A stretch of 64,000 nucleotides of DNA, taken from the NCBI GenBank assembly GCA_964652195.1, contig CAZZBB010000037.1:1-64000 (forward strand), in the 5' to 3' direction. This DNA comes from MSPOR6 sp964652195. Its GTDB lineage: Bacteria; Poribacteria; WGA-4E; WGA-3G. The notes below the pieces were generated by a model. The model did no database searches. It was not told where the DNA came from and saw only the letters and a list, made by a program, of their open reading frames with translations. A program made the position numbers and the translations under genes. This document shows positions 44,432-52,936 of this stretch, in pieces. Each line of letters begins with the position of its first letter. Positions within the stretch are counted from its first letter, which is position 1.

Positions 44432-47323
44432 TTATTTTGGGTTAATTGTGGATATATCCCAAAGCAACACTGTCCCATCCCAACTTGCACTTGCGAGAGT
44501 TTGTCCATCTGGACTAAACGCTACATCTATGGCGAAAGATGTATGTCCTTTAAAAGTCTTCATAAGTTTTCCAGAGGAAAAATCCCATAATCGGACAGTG
44601 TTATCAGAACCAGCACTTGAAAGGTATTTTCCATTCGGACTGAATGATATGTCATAAACAACATTAGTATGTCCGATTAGAGTCTTCTTTAGTTTCATTG
44701 TATTAGTATCCCATAATTGGATTTCATGTGTCACATTCGAACTCACCAATGTCTTTCCATCAGGACTAAACATGACTTTATATGTTGAATAGATTTCTCC
44801 CATATTTATATCTTTAAATTTCCCACTGGAGACTTCCCACAAACGAATGTATCTTTCATCCATTTCACCTGCACTTGCAAGAATCTTACCGTCCGGACTG
44901 AATGAAATGTGTTTAATTTTCGTCCTATGTCCTATTAGGGATTTCAGGTGTGTCCCAGTTACAGCATCCCATAAATGGATAATCTTATCCCGGCTGATAC
45001 TGGCAAGTATTTTTCCCTTTGGACCAAAGGCAATGCCATTAACAGAGTCCGTATGTCCTGTGAGTGTATGTCTGAGTGAACCCGTCTTTGTATCCCATAA
45101 TCGTACCGTTTTATCTTGACTGCCAGTAGCAATTGTCTTACCATCTGGGCTATACGATATCTTGTAGATTGATCCCGTATGTCCTTTTAGTATTCTCTTA
45201 GTGTTTCCTGAAATAGCATCCCATAGTCGTACCGTCTTATCTTCACTACCAGTAGCAAACGATTTTCCATCTGGATTATTCGAAAAACAAATGATACTTT
45301 TACTATGTCCTTTAAGTGTTCTTTTATGTTCCCCTGTTTTGACATCCCATGAGTGGAGTTCTCCGAAACTCCGACTTATAAGTGTTTTTCCATCAGGACT
45401 AAACCAGATATTATAGACATTTTGAATATGTCCTGTCCCAACATTCTTATGTGTTCCAGCATCAACATCCCAGATTCGAACAGTTCCATCTGTACTCCCA
45501 CTGACAAGTGTGCGATCGTCTGGACCAAAAGACACATGATAAACTGATGATCTGTGTCCAGAAAGTGTCTTTATATATCTTCCAGTATTAATATTCCATA
45601 GACGTATGGTATCGTCCCAACTGCCTGTGGCAAGGATAGATCCATCTGGACTAAAAGTTAAACTATCTACAAGCGCTTTATGTCCATGAAGTGTTTTTCG
45701 ATTCGTTCCTGTATTTATATCCAATAAGTATACTAATCCATCCACCTTTGTTGCTGCAATGCTTTTACCATCTGGACTAATAGTGCCTTCCCTAAAAGGC
45801 TTCTGAAATTTTTTCGTTAACCATAACTGTTTTCCTGTAGTAAGATTAGAAAGTTTGATGTTTTTTCTTTCCCCATCATGAGGGAATTCAGCAAGAATTA
45901 AGCTATTGTTAATAAATGAGAAACCTAATGGCTTCCCTCCAAATTGTTCAATTGCCTGTATGTGTGTCCCTGTGGTAATATCCCATAGATTAATCGCCCC
46001 GACGCTTGCACTTAAAAGCCTATTTCCATTGGAGCTAAATACTACAGAGGAAATTTCTCTTCTATGTCCTATCAATGTCTTTTCTTGTTTTCCAGTAGAA
46101 ACATCCCATAAACGTACCAGATTATCATTACTTCCTGTTGCTAATAACTTTCCATCAGGACTGAATGCTATACTTTCTATTTTCGATTTATGTGGCATTA
46201 AAAATGATGTCTTGTTCCTATTATTTACATCGTATAACCAGAGTCCAATTTGCGTTGCAACTGCAACTATAGTACCATCAGGTGAATAGGCAATTTGGTG
46301 AATTTTACCTTTTCCCAGTCGTGCTTTCGCACCTTCAGGAAGATGGACTTGTGGAGAATCATGCCGAATAGTCTCAAGAATGTTAGTGTCAGATTTCCCA
46401 CCATTCTCTTCCGATGACTGATTTATTTTCTCTCCGGGATTATTCTCTTTACCAATAGTATCGGATAAATCCCCCTGCTGATTTCTGAGATCTAATTTTG
46501 TTTCAATATTTTGTATTATAGCAGAATCAACAATATCCACTGACAATTCAGATTGAGCATCCAAACTATAAGGTTTTTGGAAACGCGTGAAATACTGACT
46601 TCCAATTCCAAGCAATAGTAAAATTAATGCAGCTGTAGCGGTACCAAATACCCATGGGATAAAGGGTTTACTACCTGAGGGTGAAATGGGTTGAAGTCTG
46701 GATACCTCCCGTAATACATTTTCTGAAATAGTTGGTGAGATTTGAAAATGGGTCATAGCTTCGCGTATCAACGCTTCTTCCTGTTTCAAACGATTTCTTG
46801 CACGACGAAGTCTACTCTTAATTGTATTAACAGAAACACCTAAGAACTTACTTATTTCTTTTGCAGTCATTTCTCCAAGATAGTACAGACTCATTACAGT
46901 CCGTTCACTTTCTGGTAGTTTTTCAAGTAGTTCCTTCACTATTTCACTATAATGTTTGATCGTCTCAACTTTTCGTTGTTCCAATTCATAATTTTTATAG
47001 TATGATTCTTCTAAAGCCTCAACAGGTGTATCCTCAATTGATTGCATTGTCACTCTCCGCTTATTTATCCAATTGATACATAATCTATTGACAATCACAT
47101 AAAGCCAACCATCAAACTGATTGTGGTTTTTTAGCGTGGAAAGGTTTTGATACACTTGAATAAAGGTGTCCTGTGTAATATCCTCTGCAAGATGATAATC
47201 TCCTAATTTGCGCCAAGCCAGTGCATGCACTCTTTTTTGATACTTTTTAATTAAAGTACTGAATGCTTCTTCTTTACCATCTAATATCTGTTGAATTAGT
47301 TGAAGGTTATTATCTGACATCAT
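44432..47323 (-). CDS. ECF sigma factor fused through a membrane segment to a 15-blade WD40 region (copy B)
   Basis: 963 residues with the same plan as copy A: region 2 at 1-90 (FDGWLYVIVNRLCINWINKR), region 4 at about 130-183, hydrophobic segment at about 221-242 (WVFGTATAALILLLLG), a stalk with a conserved first half (about 249-282) and a divergent acidic second half, then 15 WD40 repeats from ARLGKG (334-339). From LYYLGE to the end of the recognition helix the two copies are identical, so both should read the same promoters, while their propellers differ. ATG 47323 is followed at once by a second ATG better spaced from GGAG. An ECF-like promoter lies upstream. Confidence 0.88.
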   Translation of the reverse strand: MMSDNNLQLIQQILDGKEEAFSTLIKKYQKRVHALAWRKLGDYHLAEDITQDTFIQVYQNLSTLKNHNQFDGWLYVIVNRLCINWINKRRVTMQSIEDTPVEALEESYYKNYELEQRKVETIKHYSEIVKELLEKLPESERTVMSLYYLGEMTAKEISKFLGVSVNTIKSRLRRARNRLKQEEALIREAMTHFQISPTISENVLREVSRLQPISPSGSKPFIPWVFGTATAALILLLLGIGSQYFTRFQKPYSLDAQSELSVDIVDSAIIQNIETKLDLRNQQGDLSDTIGKENNPGEKINQSSEENGGKSDTNILETIRHDSPQVHLPEGAKARLGKGKIHQIAYSPDGTIVAVATQIGLWLYDVNNRNKTSFLMPHKSKIESIAFSPDGKLLATGSNDNLVRLWDVSTGKQEKTLIGHRREISSVVFSSNGNRLLSASVGAINLWDITTGTHIQAIEQFGGKPLGFSFINNSLILAEFPHDGERKNIKLSNLTTGKQLWLTKKFQKPFREGTISPDGKSIAATKVDGLVYLLDINTGTNRKTLHGHKALVDSLTFSPDGSILATGSWDDTIRLWNINTGRYIKTLSGHRSSVYHVSFGPDDRTLVSGSTDGTVRIWDVDAGTHKNVGTGHIQNVYNIWFSPDGKTLISRSFGELHSWDVKTGEHKRTLKGHSKSIICFSNNPDGKSFATGSEDKTVRLWDAISGNTKRILKGHTGSIYKISYSPDGKTIATGSQDKTVRLWDTKTGSLRHTLTGHTDSVNGIAFGPKGKILASISRDKIIHLWDAVTGTHLKSLIGHRTKIKHISFSPDGKILASAGEMDERYIRLWEVSSGKFKDINMGEIYSTYKVMFSPDGKTLVSSNVTHEIQLWDTNTMKLKKTLIGHTNVVYDISFSPNGKYLSSAGSDNTVRLWDFSSGKLMKTFKGHTSFAIDVAFSPDGQTLASASWDGTVLLWDISTINPK

Positions 47324-47757
47324 ACATCTCCAGGTCTAAACTATGTGATTTTAAGTAGAAAATTCTATTATCTACTAATTCGTATGTCTCTTTTTAATAT
47401 ATAATGACAAAAAACATGAGAAAAAGGGTGCATAATCTTAAAAAAAATCTGAATATACAATTACGCTATTAAGTTATAAGCAATTTTATACATCTATTTA
47501 GAATAACCCAATAAATACATGTGTGGTATTGTTGGAACAGAAAATAGAGAGAATTATATTCGAAAATTGACGATTATAGTTGTGGAAAATTCGGTTAATA
47601 CAATGTATGGGATTCAGCGTTTATGCAAACCGCATATACCTTTTAAAGAAAGTCGACCAAAGCAACTCTTTTATCTTTTTAATAAATATTCAGTCTTATA
47701 AAGCGTGGATTCAAGGGGCGACGAAAACTAAATTCCTCTTACATTGAACACGTTTTC
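47324..47757. other. Gap with leader of sigma-WD40 copy B
   Basis: It contains the ECF-like promoter at 47406-47432. The rest, about 320 bases to the end of the MFS gene, shows only short frames without signatures and no clear terminator. Confidence 0.5.
47406..47432 (-). promoter_or_regulatory. ECF-type promoter candidate of sigma-WD40 copy B
   Basis: Read on the minus strand: TGCACCC (47432-47426), 16 bases, TGTC (47409-47406), then ATTATA. The elements and spacing are identical to the site before copy A, and ATTATGCACCCTTTTTC is shared exactly, although the surrounding leaders differ. The predicted start lies about 80 bases before the ATG. Confidence 0.6.
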
Positions 47758-49131
47758 TTATGTCTCAAGGGATTCTATTTCTGTTTCATCCTCGTGCATA
47801 ATTTCTTGCAATCCTGTTCCAATTCGGATTGCAACGAGGCAAATCCCAAAACATATCCCAAAAAGACGCTGAAAACCAATTACAGCAACAAGGAGACCAG
47901 CTAAAGCAGGCGCGAAACTGAATGGCAATAGAAGTGTATTCATAAAACCGATGTAACTGGGTCGACTTCTGGGTGGGGCGATATTTAGCATATATGCCAT
48001 AAAGCCTACCATCATACCGTTTGTCAGGATGCCACTAATTGCAAAAATTAGAAAATAGGCAGGTTGAATGTATGTTGTCGGTAGGATGCCTGAAAAGAAA
48101 GCAATAATTGGTGGGAAGACCATTTGGCAGGCAGTTACAATTAAAACCCATCGAACACCGTATTTTTCACCAATATAACCCCACATTGCATTTGATACCA
48201 CGCCACTTAGCGCGGAACATACAATAAAAAACCCAATTGTTGCTTCAGAAAGACCTAATTCATACACTGCGTATCTTGCATAGAATGGTGTTGCCATACC
48301 TGATATATGTAAACATATACGAAACCACAAAAATCGGCGATAATTGACATCTGTCCGCAAAAAGTGGGGTCCCTGTTTTAGGTGCTGCATGATAGGTTGA
48401 CGACTTGCATTGACAGGATGGATCGGTTCCCGCACTACGAGGAAACTAATAAATGAGAGGAGTGCAGCACTAACAGAACAGATAAATAGGAAGGCATAGT
48501 TATCAGGAAAACCAAGATCTGTCTCAAGAAGGAATATGGTCTTGATAAGATACATGGTTACAACCTTGAAGAAATGTGTAATAAAACCGAGAATACCGGG
48601 GAGTTCTTCCTCATTTCCAAGCACAGCGTGGACAAGAAACCCAACCCAGATTGAGAAGAAACCTCCACAAATTTGACGTAAACTAAAAAAGCGTGCACGA
48701 CGGTTTGGGGCAATTGATTTTGAGACAATATCCATATAAGGAAGTGTTGAAACTCCCATGGCTGAGGAGGATAGGAAGTATAACCCCAAGAAACAGCCAG
48801 CAAGTAATAACGGATTTTTTGCGCCTATACCTATTGTGCAAAAGGAGATTGCAAGCCACGCGAACACACGGATTGCCATACCCAGAGCATAGTACGGCAT
48901 TTTGCGGGGACGGTGTTCCAGTAGATTCGAGACCAACAACTGGGGCCACATCCAACCAGCTGTCATCAATGAGCCTGTTAAACCAACCATTCCGTCTGAT
49001 TGGGTGAGTTTATAGATAAATGCAGGAAGGACAGTAGATGAATCTGCAAATGCAAGGTTGATCCGCATAAATGTTCCCTGAAGTAATGCAAATCCAAAAT
49101 TCCATCTCTGATAATTTCGTTTTTTGGCCAT
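47758..49131 (-). CDS. MFS-type membrane transporter
   Basis: 457 residues with about 12 hydrophobic segments in two halves and a loop with RARFFSLRQICGG between helices, typical of the major facilitator superfamily. Segments such as LLLAGCFLGLYFLSSSAMG and GVVSNAMWGYIGEKYGVRW (the second-half loop motif) are clear. The substrate is unknown. Divergent from a Gfo/Idh oxidoreductase gene across 210 bases, which could suggest uptake of a sugar-like compound. Confidence 0.8.
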   Translation of the reverse strand: MAKKRNYQRWNFGFALLQGTFMRINLAFADSSTVLPAFIYKLTQSDGMVGLTGSLMTAGWMWPQLLVSNLLEHRPRKMPYYALGMAIRVFAWLAISFCTIGIGAKNPLLLAGCFLGLYFLSSSAMGVSTLPYMDIVSKSIAPNRRARFFSLRQICGGFFSIWVGFLVHAVLGNEEELPGILGFITHFFKVVTMYLIKTIFLLETDLGFPDNYAFLFICSVSAALLSFISFLVVREPIHPVNASRQPIMQHLKQGPHFLRTDVNYRRFLWFRICLHISGMATPFYARYAVYELGLSEATIGFFIVCSALSGVVSNAMWGYIGEKYGVRWVLIVTACQMVFPPIIAFFSGILPTTYIQPAYFLIFAISGILTNGMMVGFMAYMLNIAPPRSRPSYIGFMNTLLLPFSFAPALAGLLVAVIGFQRLFGICFGICLVAIRIGTGLQEIMHEDETEIESLET

Positions 49132-49341
49132 TCTCTATTCGTTTTCGGTAATCTTTATATTTGCATTTCAAGGCAGGAATAATTATGCTTATAGTTTTTT
49201 GACACATTTTCTGTAATTTGGTTGAAGAAAAAACCAAAATCAGGATGGTTTCAATTATCTTTACAGAGATACCTACATGTGGTAAATTCTGTGTAAATTA
49301 ATATTTGGAATACACCAATAGGTGAGAAAAGGAAATAATAT

Positions 49342-50295
49342 ATGGAACCTCTTCGAATAGGATTTTTGGGTGCTGGTGGGTTTGCAAGGCATACAATCTA
49401 TCCTGCTTTACACTTGGCACCAGTAGCATTACAAGCAGTTTGCGATGCTGATGAAAATAGAGCACAAGCTGCAGCCGGTAAGTTTGGAACTGGTCGATAC
49501 TATACCGATAGGAACGAGATGTTTGATAAAGAGGATTTGGAAGCGGTCATAATTTGTATGGGACCGGATCCAAGACAACCGCTTGTTCTGGAAACCCTTG
49601 AGGCAGGTTATCACGTTTTTGTTCCAAAGCCTCCTGCACCATCCCTTGAGGAAACACTTGCATTAGCTGAAGCGTCTGATAAACATGGTAAGACATTTAT
49701 GATTAATTTCCAACGTCGGTTTAGTCTCGGTGTTCGTGAAGCCAGAAACATCATGCAGAACGAGTCCTTTGGGCAACTTACGCAACTTTTTTGTTCCTTC
49801 TGTAGTGGCGCGTATGGAACTGTTAAACACTATCTTCTTGATTTTGCTATTCACCATTTTGATTTAGCAAGACACATCGCAGGTGCTGAAGTAAAGGAGT
49901 TGTGTGTATTTCACAATGAGGTAGATGGTCAAGGTTCATTCGCAGTAGGCGTAGAATACACGAATGGTGCAGTCGGTAGTATGCAGCTTAGCAGTCAACG
50001 TTTATGGCAGCGCAACTACGATTATATTGAGATTACAGGGCAGCACGAATACATTGTATTAGATGGTCTATGGGGAGCAAAACACTATACAGGTAATGGG
50101 AATACCTTTAAATCCAACTTCTCTGATGAGCGAAATGGTGAATTGACTGGGGATGGGATAAGTTTAACAGAATTCGCTAATTCGATTCGTGAAGGTAGAG
50201 AACCTATATCAAGCATCCAAGATTGTGTTGGTACGATGCGGTTTTATGATGCTGTGTTACAGCGTAAGAAGGGTGTTATCTCACTCGTAGATTAG
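49342..50295 (+). CDS. Gfo/Idh/MocA family oxidoreductase
   Basis: 317 residues. Rossmann start RIGFLGAGGFARHTIYPAL. The usual EKP reads PKP (FVPKPPAPSLEE), keeping the Lys. LDFAIHHFDLARHIAG supplies the catalytic-region His. AAGGA precedes the ATG. A hairpin terminator follows. Possibly acts on a substrate imported by the divergent MFS transporter; this is inference from position only. Confidence 0.8.
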   Translation: MEPLRIGFLGAGGFARHTIYPALHLAPVALQAVCDADENRAQAAAGKFGTGRYYTDRNEMFDKEDLEAVIICMGPDPRQPLVLETLEAGYHVFVPKPPAPSLEETLALAEASDKHGKTFMINFQRRFSLGVREARNIMQNESFGQLTQLFCSFCSGAYGTVKHYLLDFAIHHFDLARHIAGAEVKELCVFHNEVDGQGSFAVGVEYTNGAVGSMQLSSQRLWQRNYDYIEITGQHEYIVLDGLWGAKHYTGNGNTFKSNFSDERNGELTGDGISLTEFANSIREGREPISSIQDCVGTMRFYDAVLQRKKGVISLVD

Positions 50296-50387
50296 CCTAT
50301 CGAATTGGATTTTACTCTGATCATAGATTGGAGACACATAATTTCTAAAATAAGACTGTACACTTACACGAATGGTAGAACAGTCCT

Positions 50388-50429
50388 GAAAATCATGGAA
50401 CTCCTGTTTATGGAATCTCCATGATTTTC
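50388..50429. terminator. Bidirectional hairpin terminator
   Basis: GAAAATCATGGA (50388-50399) and TCCATGATTTTC (50418-50429) form a perfect 12-bp stem with an 18-base loop. The A-rich and T-rich stem ends allow function in both directions between the convergent Gfo/Idh and Uma2-like genes. Confidence 0.7.
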
Positions 50430-50520
50430 TAATTCTATAACGACTTGTACGAGTTGACTATTTGTTTTTTATGTTTAAAAGTTAGTTCTTGTAATAGTCA
50501 ATTGATAGGTATAAACCCTT

Positions 50521-51294
50521 TTACTCGTTTTGTTCAGCGCGTAACCGTCCAAGTTCTGATAAAGCTTGAGCAAGTTCATCCTCAACATCCTTTCGTGCTT
50601 TTGCTTCTTGTTCAGCACGTACTTCAGCGTTTTGTCGTGCTTTTGCTTCTTGTTCAGCACGCACCTCTGCATTGCACCGTGCCGTAAGTTCCTTCTCCGC
50701 TAAATCTCGCGCACTCTTTACTGCTTGGTGTAACGGTTGTAACCATTCTGATTTAACTGGATTATAAAGCCCTAATTCCCCTTCATGTTCTCCTAATTCA
50801 AGTCCTAACACTTCTGAAGAAAGGCGATCATTTATGAACTCTATTTCTTGATATTCCCCATCAATTAGTTTATATCCGATAAAACTGGGGACAATTTGAC
50901 CAAGAGGATCATAGATGAAGTATTCCTTCACCCTTAGCACAGATTCGTAAAGGTCTTTCTTTTTACCAATATCATTTGTGTACGTTTTTGGACTTGCTAC
51001 TTCCAATACAAAATCAGGTGTCCGTCCCTCTTCCCAAGTTAGGAAAGTTTTCCGCTGTTTTTTAGCTACACCAAATACCACAAATACATCTGGGGCAACC
51101 GATTTCTTTGTATTTCCCTCTTCATAATACATGAACATATTTCCAGATACACAAACATCGTCCTCCTCGTAATGATTTTTGAGCATCTGGATGAAATCAA
51201 TCATCACGTCACGATGTGCTTCTGTTTCTGCCATAGGTTCCCCATCTGATGTTGGATAAACTATTGTAGGAACAGACTGTATCTTTTCCCGCAT
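50521..51294 (-). CDS. Uma2-family (DUF820, PD-(D/E)XK-like) protein with coiled-coil tail
   Basis: 257 residues. The first ~190 match the Uma2 fold: KKSVAPDVFVVFGV, then TPDFVLEVASPKT (the D...E-x-A core of the nuclease-like site) and YFIYDPLGQ. The tail (about 195-257) is a charged helix with two copies of AEVRAEQEAKAR. Such proteins are numerous in cyanobacteria and Poribacteria and are often called putative restriction endonucleases, but their activity is largely unproven. GGGAG lies 8 bases before the ATG. Stand-alone gene. Confidence 0.75.
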   Translation of the reverse strand: MREKIQSVPTIVYPTSDGEPMAETEAHRDVMIDFIQMLKNHYEEDDVCVSGNMFMYYEEGNTKKSVAPDVFVVFGVAKKQRKTFLTWEEGRTPDFVLEVASPKTYTNDIGKKKDLYESVLRVKEYFIYDPLGQIVPSFIGYKLIDGEYQEIEFINDRLSSEVLGLELGEHEGELGLYNPVKSEWLQPLHQAVKSARDLAEKELTARCNAEVRAEQEAKARQNAEVRAEQEAKARKDVEDELAQALSELGRLRAEQNE

Positions 51295-51461
51295 CGTATC
51301 ATCTCCCAGCAGTAGGATTTAGTGTTTATTTTAAGTATATTATAATGTTGGTAATTGTGTCAAATAATTAATGGTTGATATATCAAAATATCAGTTCAAA
51401 TATTGGATATAAAAAACTATTATCAAGATAATTTGAAGTATTGTCATTTAGGTATTTACAC

Positions 51462-52907
51462 CTACAGCCTTTCTAACAATTCAAGACATGTTTTGCCATT
51501 CACTAAGTGATGATAATATTCTGCAACACGTCTGCAAAAATCTTGATTGTGACTTAACGCTTTTTCAGACCTGGGATCCTGTGAACTCCATAAACCTGCA
51601 TTAGAGAATATTTTACCCAGTCTATTCTCTACATCAGTAAGAGTTGTTCCGAATGCTCCGTTTAAGATATCCTGAATTGTTCTATTTGGATCACGGATTT
51701 CGTATTCTGAACCAGTGTCTGAAATTCCCTTATAATCATCATCCCCTGACACCTCATTGGGTGTTAGAAAACGTAGAACGGTAGCAAATGAATATGCAAA
51801 ATCTGCCTTGAATAGTTCAGAACTATTTGAATAGTTCGGTGATCGGACAATATCTGCAGCCCGTTCTCGGAGTTTCACTGTTTCAATTATGTTTATTCTT
51901 GCATTGTCATCCTTAACTCTTCGGATACGTTGAATAAATTCATGGGTATAATCATGTGCGCTTTTTCCTTCTATTGGAATATCTGCTTCAACTATCTTAG
52001 CATAACCGCTCATTAGTCTCTCCAGATGTGGTGCAAATACAGGATGAGATGCTGCCTCATTAACATACTCGAAACCAGAGAGCATACCTTTATGTGTAAT
52101 CCCGGGAACATGAACAGAATTAATTAGAAGCAGTTTCCAATCGTGAAAAGCATCAATACTTGTTTGTTTGACGATAACACCGTAATCTCCCAGTTCAGCA
52201 AATGGAACGCGAAGTCTATCTTCCAAATCTTCCAATATCAAAGATGTCGCTGGCATTTGTTCAGCGTATGTGATTAACTCATCTGTGTGCTCAATTTGTG
52301 CTTGTGCCTCCTTTTTTACCTCATCAGGAACAGCGTATACCTGCGGTACGAGACGGTCTCCCATTTCATTAAGAAAACTCACTTGTGTTTCCAACCAATC
52401 CACATATTCATCAGATCGTCTTGGATACTCCTTAAGAATAAGATTACGAACAACATCACCATTATTTCTCAGATTATCAGTGTTAATAACACATACAGAG
52501 GCATCCATACCGTGATGTGAATAGTATCGAAATAACGTTTCATCTAACACATCCATTGCTAATTCTCCTTTAGCAATCCCGGCTTCAGTAACACCGATTA
52601 GTATAAGGTCAAGGGGATTCTCCGTTTTATTATAAAATTCTTCACGTCCTGATTCCGTAGAAAGTGTAGTTGCTCCAATAACACTGGAGATTTGTTGGAT
52701 ATCATGAATTCCACCCATATCAAAAGATACAACATGGTAAACCCCATTCTGGTGGTTGAAAGCTTCTGCCTTTTCGCTACCTCGTGGTTGTCCAACATAG
52801 ATTCCACCTTTGTATAGACCACGTTCATTGAGAATATGGACAAACTGATGTGTTAAAGCACGTTGTAAACCTCCAGCACCAATGGCAAGTATTCTAATTG
52901 GTAGCAT
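51462..52907 (-). CDS. Mannitol dehydrogenase/UxaB-family polyol or uronate dehydrogenase
   Basis: 481 residues. An N-terminal Rossmann start RILAIGAGGLQRALTHQF and the long-chain polyol dehydrogenase segments: VINTDNLRNNGDVV, FLNEMGDRLVPQVY, LGDYGVIVKQ and the catalytic-region WKLLLINSVH with Lys and His. This family includes mannitol 2-dehydrogenase and tagaturonate/fructuronate reductases. The exact substrate is not resolved, and the family's usual NGxH reads NSVH. AGGAG is 10 bases before the start. Confidence 0.7.
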   Translation of the reverse strand: MLPIRILAIGAGGLQRALTHQFVHILNERGLYKGGIYVGQPRGSEKAEAFNHQNGVYHVVSFDMGGIHDIQQISSVIGATTLSTESGREEFYNKTENPLDLILIGVTEAGIAKGELAMDVLDETLFRYYSHHGMDASVCVINTDNLRNNGDVVRNLILKEYPRRSDEYVDWLETQVSFLNEMGDRLVPQVYAVPDEVKKEAQAQIEHTDELITYAEQMPATSLILEDLEDRLRVPFAELGDYGVIVKQTSIDAFHDWKLLLINSVHVPGITHKGMLSGFEYVNEAASHPVFAPHLERLMSGYAKIVEADIPIEGKSAHDYTHEFIQRIRRVKDDNARINIIETVKLRERAADIVRSPNYSNSSELFKADFAYSFATVLRFLTPNEVSGDDDYKGISDTGSEYEIRDPNRTIQDILNGAFGTTLTDVENRLGKIFSNAGLWSSQDPRSEKALSHNQDFCRRVAEYYHHLVNGKTCLELLERL

Positions 52908-52936
52908 TTGAATATTTCTCCTCTTTCTAATTACTC

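Noticed and set aside
28505..47323. Dozens of near-identical 12-15 base DNA words (CCATCAGGACTAAA and variants) at fairly regular spacing, resembling a CRISPR-like repeat array
   Set aside because: They encode the FSPDG turn of successive WD40 blades in frame; spacing follows blade length and the in-between sequence is coding.
47519..47701. A 60-residue frame starting MCGIVGTE, reminiscent of the N-terminus of glutamine amidotransferases (MCGIVG)
   Set aside because: Only the first six residues resemble that family; the frame is short, without further motifs or a ribosome site, so it is probably chance or at most a tiny remnant.
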